Part shown: positions 24,508 through 33,749 of the stretch, piece after piece
How the letters are laid out: the number at the start of each line of letters is the position of its first letter
Numbering within the stretch: position 1 is the first letter of the stretch
Assembly (NCBI GenBank): GCA_007750655.1
Contig: CP036290.1
Coordinates: 2,356,001-2,420,000 of the forward strand
Source of the DNA: Rohdeia mirabilis
GTDB lineage: Bacteria > Planctomycetota > UBA1135 > GCA-002686595
Length of the DNA stretch: 64,000 nucleotides
Direction of reading: 5' to 3'
Notes under the pieces: model-generated
Databases searched by the model: none
Told to the model about the DNA's origin: nothing
The model's input: the letters and a program-made list of their open reading frames with translations, nothing else
Made by a program: the position numbers and the translations under genes

Positions 24508-25088
24508 CCGGCCTCGGACAGGATCGACTCGGGGTGGAACTGCACCGCTTCGATCCGCAGCGAGCGCGAACGCAGCCCCATCACCTCGCCGGCGGCCGAT
24601 CGGGCACTGACCTCGAGGTCCGCGGGCAACGGTTCGTGCGCGACGAGCGAGTGGTAGCGGGCCATCGACACGGGAGTCGGCAAGCCGCGGAAGATCCCGC
24701 GGCCGTCGTGCTCGATCGCTTCGCCGAATCCGTGCACGGGTTCGAGCGCCCGACCGACCGAGCCTCCGCGCCAGTGCGCCACGAGCTGGAGCCCCAGGCA
24801 CACGCCGAGGACGGGCGGCGCGCTCTCGCCGAGGCCCTCGAGTCGATCGAGCAGCGCCAGGGTCCGGACGCGTTCGGCGGGCCCGCCCGGACCGGGTCCG
24901 ATCAGGACCGCGTCGCAGAGTTCGATCTCGCGGGCCCACTGCGCGGGCGATCGATCGCACGTCGCGCCGAGTCCCGCGCGGGGTCGATCGGGCCGCCGCA
25001 CGTCCACGTCCGCACCCAGCTCGAGCAGGTACTGGACGAGGTTGTAGGTGAACGAGTCCTCGTGATCGACGAACAGCACGCGTGCCAC
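24444..25088 (-). CDS. pabA: Glutamine amidotransferase subunit of aminodeoxychorismate or anthranilate synthase
   Basis: The protein has 214 residues from a GTG start (MARVLFVDHEDSFTYNLVQ). The class I glutaminase triad is present: Cys97 in G-V-C-L-G-L-Q, His185 and Glu187 in F-H-P-E-S. The residue after the nucleophile loop is Leu100 rather than the usual His of G-H-Q. The N-terminal D-x-x-D-S-F-T-x-N motif is typical of PabA/TrpG. It supplies ammonia to a chorismate-using partner. A PabB-type partner with the diagnostic lysine is encoded 34 kb away, and no trpE is seen in the window, so pabA is the better name, but dual use is possible. It overlaps the kinase gene tail to tail. Confidence 0.75.
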   Translation of the reverse strand: MARVLFVDHEDSFTYNLVQYLLELGADVDVRRPDRPRAGLGATCDRSPAQWAREIELCDAVLIGPGPGGPAERVRTLALLDRLEGLGESAPPVLGVCLGLQLVAHWRGGSVGRALEPVHGFGEAIEHDGRGIFRGLPTPVSMARYHSLVAHEPLPADLEVSARSAAGEVMGLRSRSLRIEAVQFHPESILSEAGHALLSNFLGSCAASAEAPEA

Positions 25089-25217
25089 GGTGCCATTCGA
25101 GCACAGGCGGCCCGTCCGCAGAAGCCCTGCTCCGGTCGGCGCGCGATCGAACGGTCGGTGCGCGGCGTCCCGCGAGCCCAGTGCCGGGGAGTTCTCGACG
25201 ATCCGAGCCTCGATTCG

Positions 25218-25246
25218 TTGGAGCCACCCCGCAGCTGAGCTAGCCT
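25218..25246 (+). promoter_or_regulatory. Candidate promoter of trkA, nearly leaderless
   Basis: TTGGAG (25218-25223) and TAGCCT (25241-25246) are separated by 17 bases. The -10 ends eight bases before the ATG, so the transcript would have essentially no leader. Confidence 0.55.
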
Positions 25247-25254
25247 CGCCACCC

Positions 25255-26649
25255 ATGGACATCGTCATCGTCGGCGCCGGAGAGGTGGGGCAGTACCTCG
25301 CCGACATCCTCGCGCGCGAGGGGCACCGCGTCAGCGTGGTCGATCCCGACAACCACAAGATCGGGCGCCTCCAGGAGACGCTCGACGTGCAGGCCCTCGA
25401 GGGCGACGGCACGCGACCGGACGTCCTGGCCTCCGCGGGAGCCGGTCACTGCGACCTGTTCGTGGCGGTCACGAACGACGACCACGTGAACATGCTGGCG
25501 GCGCTGATGGGCCGCAACCTCGGCGCGCGGCGGGTGATCGTCCGCCTGCGCGACACGTCGCGGCTCGAGGGCTACCACTTCTTCCACAAGCGCGCCGTCG
25601 GGTACGACGTGCTGCTGTCCACCGACGAGCTGGCGACCGAGGAGATCCTGTCGACGGTGCGCGAACACCACGCGCTCGAGGTCGAGTCCTTCGCCAGCGG
25701 CCGCGTGCAGCTGCGCCGCCTGCGCATCCGCCAGAAGAGCGAACTGACGGCCGACACGTTGGCGAACCTCGATCTGCCCGGCGGCCTCTTGATCGCCGCG
25801 ATCGCGCGCCGCGAGGAGTTCTTCGTAGCCTCGGGTTCGGACCGCCTCGAGGTCGACGACCAGGTGTACGTCATCGGCCGCAGCGCCGATCTCGACCAGT
25901 TCGAGGCGCTCTCGGGTGCGCCGCGCCTCGGACGCCGGAGCGTGATGATCATGGGCGGCGGTCGCATCGGTTCGCGCCTCGCCGAGTCGCTCGGATCCAT
26001 GCCGGGGGTCTCGGTGCGCATCCTCGAGCGCGACCCCGAGCGCGCCAAGAACATCGCCGGCACCTTCGGCAACAACGTGATGGTGCTGGTGGGGGACGCG
26101 ACCGACATCGACCTTCTGAACGAAGAGCGCATCAGCGAGGTGAACACGTTCATCGCCACGAGCGCCGACGACGAGGACAACATCATCGCGTGCCACCTGG
26201 CTTCGACGCTGGGCGTCGGCCGGACCGTGGCGGTGCTCGACAAGGCGGCCTACCGCAAGGTGTTCGACAGCCTGCACATCGACAAGGCGATCAGCCCGCG
26301 ACTGTTGTGCGCGAAGCGCATCCTGCGTTTCGTGCGCTCCGACGCCGTCTCGTCGATCGCCGTGATCGCCGAAGGTCGGGCCGAGGTGCTCGAGATCGAG
26401 GCCGGCTTCACCGACGGCAAGACCGAACGCAAGGTCAAGGGACTCGGTTTGCCGCGCGGCGTGATCATCGGCGCGGTCGTGCACGGCGAGGACGTCGTCA
26501 TCCCGCGCGGTGACACGGTCGTCCACTCGGGCGATCGCCTGATCCTCTTCACGTTGCCGGAACACCTCGAAGAGCTGAACCACATCCTGGGCGCGTCGCG
26601 GACGTTCGGCGTCCCCGCGGCGGCCGAGTCCCAGGCGGACGCCACCTGA
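25255..26649 (+). CDS. trkA: Trk potassium uptake system regulatory protein TrkA
   Basis: The protein has 464 residues, the normal length for TrkA. It contains two RCK units, each a Rossmann NAD-binding domain plus an RCK_C domain. The first Rossmann motif is V-G-A-G-E-V-G-Q-Y-L with the acidic V-V-D-P-D; the second is G-G-G-R-I-G-S-R-L near residue 240 with L-E-R-D-P-E. TrkA forms a cytoplasmic ring that gates TrkH in response to nucleotides. The trkH gene begins 31 bases downstream, so the two form an operon. Confidence 0.93.
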   Translation: MDIVIVGAGEVGQYLADILAREGHRVSVVDPDNHKIGRLQETLDVQALEGDGTRPDVLASAGAGHCDLFVAVTNDDHVNMLAALMGRNLGARRVIVRLRDTSRLEGYHFFHKRAVGYDVLLSTDELATEEILSTVREHHALEVESFASGRVQLRRLRIRQKSELTADTLANLDLPGGLLIAAIARREEFFVASGSDRLEVDDQVYVIGRSADLDQFEALSGAPRLGRRSVMIMGGGRIGSRLAESLGSMPGVSVRILERDPERAKNIAGTFGNNVMVLVGDATDIDLLNEERISEVNTFIATSADDEDNIIACHLASTLGVGRTVAVLDKAAYRKVFDSLHIDKAISPRLLCAKRILRFVRSDAVSSIAVIAEGRAEVLEIEAGFTDGKTERKVKGLGLPRGVIIGAVVHGEDVVIPRGDTVVHSGDRLILFTLPEHLEELNHILGASRTFGVPAAAESQADAT

Positions 26650-26679
26650 CCCGAGCTCCGCCGAGGCGGACCTTCACCC

Positions 26680-28209
26680 TTGAACCTGCGCGCCGTCCTC
26701 TGGCTGCAAAGCCGCGTGATGCTGCTCCTGGCAGTCTTCATGCTCGTGCCCGCAGGGGTCGCGTGGCTCTTCGACGAGACGCGCGACGCGTACACGTTCT
26801 GCCTCAGTGCGGGAATCGTGGCCGCCGTCGCGGGACTCGTCGGATGGCGCAACCGCGGTTCGATCACGACGCCCGAGGGGCGGCCCGACTTCTTCCGGCG
26901 CGAAGGCCTCGCGGCCGTGGGGTTGAGCTGGTTGGTCGCGGCGGTCGTGGGGGCGTTGCCCTATCTGTTGACCGGAGCGATCCCGGCTCCGACCGACGCC
27001 TTCTTCGAGTCGGCCTCGGGCTTCACGACGACGGGCTCGACGATCCTGTCCGGCGACCAGCTCGCCGCGCTCGGCAAGGGCGTCGCCTTCTGGCGTTCCT
27101 TCACGCACTGGCTCGGCGGCATCGGCATCGTGCTGGTGTTCGTGGTCCTCTTCCCCACGGGTGGACGCAGTCTGTTCCGTTCCGAGGTGCCGGGAATCGC
27201 TCGCGAAGCGGTCCAACAGCGCGTGCGCGACAGTGCTCGCGGCCTCGCGCGGATCTACGTGGGACTGACCGTGGTGGAAGTGCTGGTGCTGATGTGGGCG
27301 GGGCTCGATCTGTACGAGGCATCGATCCACGCCTTCGGGACGATCGCGACCGGCGGCTTCTCGAACCACCCCGAGAGCGTCGCGTACTTCGCGTCCTGGA
27401 TCGTCGAAGCGATCCTCGTGCTCTTCATGTTCCTGGCCGGCATCAACTTCGCGGTCTACGACACGATGCTGCGGCAGGGCTTGCGGCGCGGGCTCTCCGC
27501 GGTCGTCAAGTCGTCGGAGATCCGGGTCTACACGGGGATGATCGTGGGCGCGACGCTGCTGATGGCGGGCGTCCTGTGGTTCTGGGGCGGCAGCAACGGG
27601 CACAGCGGCGACCAGTTCGCGACGGTCGCGGGCCTTCCGGACTACTCGAGTCTGACGCTCTGCTTGCGCGACAGCATGTTCGCCGCCGTCTCCGTGCAGA
27701 CGAGCACCGGCTACGGCACCGCGGACTTCAACCAGTGGCCCGAGCTGTGCCGCTTCGTGCTCATGTTCCTGGCCTTCGTCGGCGCCTGCGCGGGCTCGAC
27801 GGGCGGGGGACTCAAGGTGGTGCGCTTCCTGATCGTGGCGAAGGTCGCGGTGCGCGGGGTCCTGGCGTTCTCGCGTCCGCGCGCCATCCACAACGTGCGC
27901 GTCGACGGTGTGACCCTCGACGAGCGCACGGTCTCGTCGGTCACCGGCTACTTCGGCCTGTGGGTGCTGGTCATGCTCGGTGGAACGGCGGCACTCTCCG
28001 CGTTCGGCATGGACCTGACCAGCGCGCTGACCGGGACCCTGGCCTGCCTCAACAACATCGGTCCGGGGCTCGAGGTCCTGGGTCCGGCCTCGCACTTCGG
28101 CGACGTGCCCGTGCTCGGCAAGCTGCTCCTGTCGATCCTGATGATCCTCGGACGACTCGAGTTCTACGCCCTCGTCGTGCTCGTGCTGCCTCGCTTCTGG
28201 CGCTCGTGA
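26680..28209 (+). CDS. trkH: Trk potassium uptake system membrane subunit TrkH
   Basis: The protein is 509 residues from a TTG start (MNLRAVLWLQSRV); the first in-frame ATG is 13 codons later, but the TTG gives the usual family N-terminus. Four filter-like loops of the Trk/Ktr/HKT superfamily are visible: F-T-T-T-G-S-T-I-L, I-A-T-G-G-F-S-N, Q-T-S-T-G-Y-G-T-A-D-F and L-N-N-I-G-P-G-L. About ten membrane helices surround them. It carries K+ across the inner membrane and is gated by TrkA. Confidence 0.93.
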   Translation: MNLRAVLWLQSRVMLLLAVFMLVPAGVAWLFDETRDAYTFCLSAGIVAAVAGLVGWRNRGSITTPEGRPDFFRREGLAAVGLSWLVAAVVGALPYLLTGAIPAPTDAFFESASGFTTTGSTILSGDQLAALGKGVAFWRSFTHWLGGIGIVLVFVVLFPTGGRSLFRSEVPGIAREAVQQRVRDSARGLARIYVGLTVVEVLVLMWAGLDLYEASIHAFGTIATGGFSNHPESVAYFASWIVEAILVLFMFLAGINFAVYDTMLRQGLRRGLSAVVKSSEIRVYTGMIVGATLLMAGVLWFWGGSNGHSGDQFATVAGLPDYSSLTLCLRDSMFAAVSVQTSTGYGTADFNQWPELCRFVLMFLAFVGACAGSTGGGLKVVRFLIVAKVAVRGVLAFSRPRAIHNVRVDGVTLDERTVSSVTGYFGLWVLVMLGGTAALSAFGMDLTSALTGTLACLNNIGPGLEVLGPASHFGDVPVLGKLLLSILMILGRLEFYALVVLVLPRFWRS

Positions 28210-28234
28210 TCCGAGCCCGGTCGCGGGGGCAGGG

Positions 28235-28897
28235 TCACTCGAGGTCTTCGCGGTAGACCCAGGGGGCGGGCCGGTGGCGATTGCGCCGGTAGCTCACGAG
28301 ACGCCACAGGTCCGTCGGTCCGATGGCGGCGAGGCGTTCGCGCGGCGCGGCGCTGGCGAGGGCGGAGTCGATGATCTGCACGCGACCTGCGAGCAGACCC
28401 ACGAGCCGCAGCTGGCCGCGGCGATCGCGCAGATAGACTCCCGCTCCCGAAGAGGCCGGCGGCAGCGGTTCGTCCGGGATCAGGAGCAAGAGACCCGTCG
28501 CGGTCGGTTCGTCGGCGCGACGGGTCGTCCGGACCCAGGCGCCGGCGGCGTCGCGACCACGGATCTCGAGCGTCGTCGACGTGTCGGGCAGGTCGAACGA
28601 CAGGGGCACCGCCGGCAGATCGATGTCGACGTCGACGCTGTACAGGCCGCCGCCGATGGCCTCGACCAGCGAGGGTTCGAGTTCGGGTCCGTCGCCGAAC
28701 CAGGCCAGGACCTCGGCTTCACCGGACGTGGCCGTCGTCCCCAGGAAGACCACGCCGTGGGTGGTCGACGCACCGAGTTCCACGCCGCCTTTCGTGCGAA
28801 CGAGGACGGTCGGGTCGGGGTCGGCGGTCCTGCAGGCGCCGAGACCGAGGGTCTGGACGGCGAGAACTGCGAGGAGGATCGATCGTCGAGCACGCAT
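28235..28897 (-). CDS. Predicted lipoprotein of unknown function
   Basis: The protein has 220 residues with a lipoprotein signal ending L-G-L-G-A-C near residue 22. The mature part is beta-rich with no recognised motif (E-A-E-V-L-A-W-F-G-D-G-P-E-L and S-V-D-V-D-I-D-L-P-A-V-P-L-S-F-D-L-P). Its C-terminus has W-R-L-V-S-Y-R-R-N-R. CAGAAT lies six bases upstream of the ATG and supports this start. The gene is convergent with trkH (25-base gap). I do not recognise a family. Confidence 0.6.
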   Translation of the reverse strand: MRARRSILLAVLAVQTLGLGACRTADPDPTVLVRTKGGVELGASTTHGVVFLGTTATSGEAEVLAWFGDGPELEPSLVEAIGGGLYSVDVDIDLPAVPLSFDLPDTSTTLEIRGRDAAGAWVRTTRRADEPTATGLLLLIPDEPLPPASSGAGVYLRDRRGQLRLVGLLAGRVQIIDSALASAAPRERLAAIGPTDLWRLVSYRRNRHRPAPWVYREDLE

Positions 28898-28903
28898 GCC
28901 GGC

Positions 28904-28909
28904 ATTCTG
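28904..28909 (-). promoter_or_regulatory. Candidate -10 hexamer of the lipoprotein gene
   Basis: On the minus strand the hexamer is CAGAAT (four of six to TATAAT), ending six bases before the ATG. This fits the leaderless pattern seen at several other starts. Confidence 0.35.
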
Positions 28910-29207
28910 GCACGCTGCGCCGCGTCGGGCGGTCCGGACCGACGCGCGCGATCTCTCCACTGGGGCGTGCGCCGACGCGCGAGCCGCGGCGCCGTGCTCC
29001 CGGGACTGCGACTGGGACGACGTCGTTCGGACGGGCCCGCTCGGTCTCGGGGCGAGCCGGGCCAACGTGGGGCCGCCCGACGGCGTAGTTCGCGAAGGTC
29101 CCGACCTGTGCGGGGCCGCACGCGGCGATGCGGCCGCGATCCGCGCAGCCCTCCCCAGCTCGCGCTCCCCCTCCCTCCCGCAGCGCGCTTCGCAGCGTGC
29201 CGACCCC
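28910..29207. other. Gap between divergent genes
   Basis: This is about 300 bases of very GC-rich sequence between the lipoprotein gene and the large repeat protein. It is open in several frames but shows no protein-like composition. I see no clear promoter for the rightward gene and no repeat. Confidence 0.4.
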
Positions 29208-32200
29208 ATGTTCGCGACCTCCGTGTCCGTGTCGTCTCGTCCGTTCGCCCGCCGCGGACACGCCGCCCTGATCCTCGTGATCGTCCTCGCGGCACTCGCT
29301 GCTCTCGGCGCACTTCTGTTCATGGGCGGTGAGGAGAGCGGAGGAGCCGTGCAGATCGGCACGGAGCAGGAGCCGGAGCAGGAGGGCGGGACGGGCGACG
29401 GGCTGGGAGCGGTCGACCTCACGGACGGCGGCTCGGGCGACGCGCGCGACGAGCGCGCCGAACTGGGCGCCGCGCTCGCGAACGCGGGCGACGAGAGCCA
29501 GGCCGACGAGAAGAGCGCACGCAAGGGTGCGACGGTCACAGGACGCGTGGCGGACTCCGCCGGTCGGCCGGTGGTCGGGGCGACGGTGCGCCTCGAACGG
29601 GGCGAGGGCGGCGGCCTGGGAGCCATGGCCATGAGGATCGGCGCTCCGAACGGAATCGGCGCCGGCCGGACCGCGACCACCGACGCGCGCGGACTCTTCG
29701 AGTTCGAGAACGTGCGCACGGGCGAGCAGCGGTTGATCGCCTCGGCGCCGGGGTTCGCCACCCGCGAGCCCGAGCGCTTCGACGTGGAAGGCCTCGATCC
29801 CGTGGACGTGGGAACGCTCGAGCTGGAACTTGCCATCGTCCTGTCCGGCCGCGTGGTCGACTCGCTCGGGCGCGGGGTCGCGGGCGTCGAGTTGCGCTCC
29901 TCACCGCGCGTCGAGATGGGCGGCGGAATGATCGTGCTCAACACGATCGGTGCCGCCGGCGAACCGCTCACCACGACCGGACCTGGCGGTGAGTTCACCA
30001 TCGACACGCTGCCCGCAGGACCGTGGCGCATCGGCACCGTGCATCCCGAACACCCCGCGCGCACGTTCGAGGGCGAAGTGGCGCGCCCCGGCGACGTCGA
30101 GCGCGATCTGCTCTGGGAACTGCCCGACGGCGCCGTGATCCGCGGCTACGTGGTTGGGACCGATCGCCGCGAGGGGCCCTACCGCGTGCTCGGGTCGAGC
30201 GGAGGAATGGTCGACTTCGGTCTGCTCGGCGGCGGGAACGGCGGCGTCGACGTGGGACCGGACGGCGCGTTCGAACTGCGCGGACTCGAACCGGACACGG
30301 ACTACGACCTGCGTGTCGTGCGCGCCCCCGACGGCAAGGGCGACGATGTGCTCTCGATGGTCGGACTCGGCGATCTCACCTCCGCGCTCAGCGAGACGAA
30401 GTCGTTCCCGTCGGGCACGCTCGACGCGCGACTCGAGATCCTCGCACCCGGTCGGGTCCGTCTACGGGTCGCGACCGGTGACGACGCGCGGCCGGTCGAA
30501 GCCTTCACGGCAGCGCTCGGCGAGCCGTGGGCGCTGGAGACGCTGCGCGACGCCGACGGCCGCACGCTGCGCCAACACCCGGGAGGGATCGTGGAGTTCG
30601 ACGACGTCAGCACCATCGAAGCCAACCCGTTCTTCGGAGGCTCGACGATCGTGCGGATCCAGTCGGAGGGCTACGTCACGCTCGATGTGCCGCTCGGCGA
30701 ACGTCCGGACCCGGGCGGCGTGATCGACCTCGGAACCGTGATGCTCGAACAGGCGCGACGCGCGCGCATCACCGTGCTCGGTCCCGACGGTCCGGTCCAG
30801 GGAGCGCGCGTCGCCCTGGCGCGGGCCAGCGACCGCGGTTTCGAGCTGTTCGAAGGTGGAGACTCGGGAGCGACCTTCACGATGAGCGCCACGGTCTCGA
30901 GCGACGGTGAGGAAGGCGCGACGGAGGATGTCGTCGGGCCGGACCGGAGCGCGCGCGCGCGTACCGACGCGGACGGGCTGGCCGAGTTCGACATGCCGGC
31001 GAACGACGGGAAGCTGCGCCTGACGGTCGAGCACCGGGACTTCGCGCCCTACGCCGCGACGCTGACGGTGGCGCCGGAGGCCGAACTCGTCCACACGGTC
31101 GAACTCGGTCCGGGCGGCGTCGTCGTCGTGAGGGTCGTGGACCCCGCCGGCGCCCCCGTCGCCGGGATCGGGATCCAGCACCGCGGGCCCGGTGTCGAAG
31201 GTTCGGCGCTGTTCGACGCGCCGCGGACGAAAGCCGACGGCACGGTGCGTTTCGATCGGCTCACGCCCGGCGACCACGGCTTCCGCACGCGCGCCGGAGC
31301 ACGCGGCGACGGCCCCGGCGTGGTGTTCGACTTCCCCGGAACGAATGGGGGCGGGAAGCCCTGGAGCGACATCACCGTCGAGCACGGCGACGTTCTCGAG
31401 GTTCTCCTCACCGACGCGGCGACCGCGACGCTCGTCGGCCAGGTTCGGTTGGACGGCGAACCGCTCGTCGGAGCACGGGTCACGGCGCGATCGAACGACT
31501 CGTCGGGGTCGAACGACGGCGGCAGCGAAGCTCTCGAGTTCGACTTCGACATGGTGGCGATGACCGGTCGGAACTCGGGTCGGACGGACGAGAACGGGCG
31601 CTACTCGATCGAGGGACTCGAGCCCGGCGCGTACGAAGTGTCGGTCGACCACGACGATCGCGCTCTGCCTGCGAAACGCGACGCGCTGGTGGTCGCCGGT
31701 GTCGAGAACCAGCTCGACGTGGATCTCGTCCAGAACGGCATTCGCGGCAGGGTCGTCGACGAAGAGGGTGCTCCCATCCCCGGAGTCGTGGTGCGGGCGA
31801 AGCGCGCCGGCGGCGAGGGATCGGGACGGGCCAGTCGCTTCGCCATCAGCCTCTCGACCGCGGACGGCATGAGCACGATGCTCGGCGGCCCTGGCGGTGA
31901 GTCCGTCCGCACCGACGCGAACGGCGCGTTCGAACTCCCCGGCCTGCCCGAGGACGTCGACCTGCGCGTCGTCGTCGAGGCCGCGGAGGGCGCGCCGTAC
32001 AGCATCGGCGTCGAGAGCGACGTCCTGCGTGTGGGCCTCGGCCAGTGGCTCGAGGGCGTGGAGCTCGAGGCACCGATCGGAGGTGCGGTCGACGTGGCGG
32101 TCTCCGGCGAACTCCAGAAGGAGCTGGTGTTCGTCGTCGTCTCCGCCGACCGGCTCGACGACGCCGGGAACCCGATCGATGGCAGCCGCACGACCGGCTT

Positions 32201-32351
32201 CGCCGACGACGGGGACTGTCGACTGCTCGGTCTCGAATCGGGTCGGTGGCGGATCGGTCTGCGCGGTCTCATGCAGGACGACTCTGGTCCTCCGGCGCGG
32301 ACCACCGACGTCGAGGTCCGCAGGGGAGAGGCGACTCCGATCGAGTTCTGA
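29208..32351 (+). CDS. Large membrane-anchored protein with about seven carboxypeptidase-regulatory-like repeats
   Basis: The protein has 1047 residues. It begins with a charged tail and one membrane helix (about 20-42, A-A-L-I-L-V-I-V-L-A-A-L-A-A-L-G-A-L-L-F), then an acidic stalk. At least seven beta-sandwich units follow, each opening with G-x-V-x-D-x-x-G-x-P-V-x-G-A-x-V (for example GRVADSAGRPVVGATVRLE, GRVVDSLGRGVAGVEL, G-Q-V-R-L-D-G-E-P-L-V-G-A and GRVVDEEGAPIPGVVVRAK). Such chains extend from the membrane and bind or hold partners; no catalytic residues are seen. It is related in design to the 10-14 kb paralogues but much longer. The frame is open 209 codons further upstream, but that segment is not protein-like. 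Confidence 0.7.
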   Translation: MFATSVSVSSRPFARRGHAALILVIVLAALAALGALLFMGGEESGGAVQIGTEQEPEQEGGTGDGLGAVDLTDGGSGDARDERAELGAALANAGDESQADEKSARKGATVTGRVADSAGRPVVGATVRLERGEGGGLGAMAMRIGAPNGIGAGRTATTDARGLFEFENVRTGEQRLIASAPGFATREPERFDVEGLDPVDVGTLELELAIVLSGRVVDSLGRGVAGVELRSSPRVEMGGGMIVLNTIGAAGEPLTTTGPGGEFTIDTLPAGPWRIGTVHPEHPARTFEGEVARPGDVERDLLWELPDGAVIRGYVVGTDRREGPYRVLGSSGGMVDFGLLGGGNGGVDVGPDGAFELRGLEPDTDYDLRVVRAPDGKGDDVLSMVGLGDLTSALSETKSFPSGTLDARLEILAPGRVRLRVATGDDARPVEAFTAALGEPWALETLRDADGRTLRQHPGGIVEFDDVSTIEANPFFGGSTIVRIQSEGYVTLDVPLGERPDPGGVIDLGTVMLEQARRARITVLGPDGPVQGARVALARASDRGFELFEGGDSGATFTMSATVSSDGEEGATEDVVGPDRSARARTDADGLAEFDMPANDGKLRLTVEHRDFAPYAATLTVAPEAELVHTVELGPGGVVVVRVVDPAGAPVAGIGIQHRGPGVEGSALFDAPRTKADGTVRFDRLTPGDHGFRTRAGARGDGPGVVFDFPGTNGGGKPWSDITVEHGDVLEVLLTDAATATLVGQVRLDGEPLVGARVTARSNDSSGSNDGGSEALEFDFDMVAMTGRNSGRTDENGRYSIEGLEPGAYEVSVDHDDRALPAKRDALVVAGVENQLDVDLVQNGIRGRVVDEEGAPIPGVVVRAKRAGGEGSGRASRFAISLSTADGMSTMLGGPGGESVRTDANGAFELPGLPEDVDLRVVVEAAEGAPYSIGVESDVLRVGLGQWLEGVELEAPIGGAVDVAVSGELQKELVFVVVSADRLDDAGNPIDGSRTTGFADDGDCRLLGLESGRWRIGLRGLMQDDSGPPARTTDVEVRRGEATPIEF

Positions 32352-32434
32352 CGCGTCGCCGAGGAGGGCGTTCGGCCGATCGCTCGCGTGCGAACGCGGT
32401 CGGCGGGACGTCTTCCAGCGGTTGCTGGTGTCAG

Positions 32435-32440
32435 TACACT
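32435..32440 (+). promoter_or_regulatory. Candidate -10 hexamer of HAD gene, leaderless
   Basis: TACACT ends seven bases before the ATG at 32448. No good -35 is visible at the standard distance. Confidence 0.45.
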
Positions 32441-32447
32441 GCGGCCC

Positions 32448-33320
32448 ATGCACTCGCCTTCGGACTCGACCGTGACCGGCGCGAACGCCCGCGCACACGA
32501 CGCCATCGTTCTCGACCTCGACGGGACGTTGGTCGCCGACGACGGTCACGTGCGCCCGAACGTCCGGGCGGCCCTGCGGCGAGCGATGGAAGCGGGCGTG
32601 GTCGTCATGGTCGCCACCGGACGTTCGGAGGCGGCGACCCGCGACGTCGCTCGCGAGCTCGGCGTCGCGGTTCCGTGCATCGTCTACAACGGCGCGGGGA
32701 TGTGGTGCCCGACCACCGACGCGATGCTCGAGGAGCGACTCCTGTCCAATCGCGCGGTCGAGCGGACCTACCGGGCGGCGCGCGAACTGGACCTGGCACC
32801 GGTGGCGATGACCCACGGTCTGAAGGTCGCCGAGGAGCCCGACGACGAGCGGCTGCGCGCGGCGCTCGCCAACATGACGGAGCTCGAATTCGCTCCGCTC
32901 GAACGCTTCCCGACCGAGTGCCTGATCCGCATCACGCTGATGTCGACGGGCTACACCGACTCGGCCGAGTTGGAACGGGACATCAACGCGCGCATCGGAC
33001 TGCCGGTCTACACCACGCACTTCCCGCTGAACGCGCTCGCGCCGCACCGGGACTCGATCGTCCAGGTCGTCGACGTCCAGCCCCCCTGTCGCGGAAAGGG
33101 CGAGGCTCTGCGCTACCTGAGCGAGGTGCACGGAATCGATCCCGCGCGCGTCGTGGCCGTGGGCGACGCGGGCAACGACGTGCCGATGTTCACCCGCGCG
33201 GGTCTCGGCGTGGCGATGGGGGGCGCGATGCCCGTCGCGCTCGCTGCGGCCGACCGCGTGATCGGCGACTGCAACACCGACGCCATCGCGGACCTGATCG
33301 CCGAGCTGTTCGGCGTCTGA
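32448..33320 (+). CDS. Cof-type HAD family phosphatase
   Basis: The protein has 290 residues from the ATG preceded by TACACT. HAD motif I is D-L-D-G-T-L with nucleophile Asp23 and acid/base Asp25. Motif II is M-V-A-T-G-R-S, and motif IV is V-G-D-A-G-N-D-V-P-M-F near residue 245. K-G-E-A-L-R-Y-L supplies the motif III lysine. The large middle region is the C2B cap typical of Cof-type sugar-phosphate and nucleotide phosphatases. It is probably a soluble cytoplasmic enzyme; the substrate is unknown. Confidence 0.88.
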   Translation: MHSPSDSTVTGANARAHDAIVLDLDGTLVADDGHVRPNVRAALRRAMEAGVVVMVATGRSEAATRDVARELGVAVPCIVYNGAGMWCPTTDAMLEERLLSNRAVERTYRAARELDLAPVAMTHGLKVAEEPDDERLRAALANMTELEFAPLERFPTECLIRITLMSTGYTDSAELERDINARIGLPVYTTHFPLNALAPHRDSIVQVVDVQPPCRGKGEALRYLSEVHGIDPARVVAVGDAGNDVPMFTRAGLGVAMGGAMPVALAAADRVIGDCNTDAIADLIAELFGV

Positions 33321-33423
33321 GGCGTGTGCGCCGGACCGGGTCGGAGCCGGAGCGGAAGGAGGGCCGCGCGCGAGCGTGCGTCGTGCCGTGCCAACGCTGC
33401 CGCCCGTCGACGCCCTGCTCGGC

Positions 33424-33738
33424 TCAGTCCTTCGACGGCTTCTTCTTGGCTTCGGACTTCTTCTTCGAGCCCGAGCCGGAGTCCGCCTTCGCGGGCGCAT
33501 CCTTCTTCGCGGTGCTGCTGTCCTTCTCGGACTTCTCGCCCTGCTTGTAGGAGTCGCTGCGGTAGTCGGTCTCGTAGAAGCCCGAGCCCTTGAAGATGAA
33601 CCCGGCGCCGGCGCCGATCTGCCGTTCGAGGGCGAGCTTGCCGCAGCTCGGGCACTTGCGCTTCGCCGACTCCTTCATGGACTGGAAGATCTCGAGGCTC
33701 GCGCCACAGGCCTTGCAGACGTAGTCGTAGGTGGGCAT
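33424..33738 (-). CDS. FmdB-family zinc ribbon protein
   Basis: The protein has 104 residues. The zinc ribbon uses Cys8, Cys11, Cys29 and Cys32 (MPTYDYVCKACG, then C-P-S-C-G-K), the hallmark of the FmdB/CxxC_CxxC_SSSS family. The segment G-A-G-F-I-F-K-G-S-G-F-Y-E-T-D-Y is also family-typical. The last 40 residues are a lysine/serine-rich tail. It lies 11 bases downstream of grpE and is likely in the chaperone transcript. The function is unknown; FmdB was first linked to regulation of formamidase. Confidence 0.9.
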   Translation of the reverse strand: MPTYDYVCKACGASLEIFQSMKESAKRKCPSCGKLALERQIGAGAGFIFKGSGFYETDYRSDSYKQGEKSEKDSSTAKKDAPAKADSGSGSKKKSEAKKKPSKD

Positions 33739-33749
33739 GGCGGGCGTGC

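Noticed and set aside
28581..29207. A 209-codon extension of the large repeat protein
   Set aside because: It overlaps the divergent lipoprotein gene antisense and lacks protein-like composition; the membrane anchor follows the ATG at 29208.
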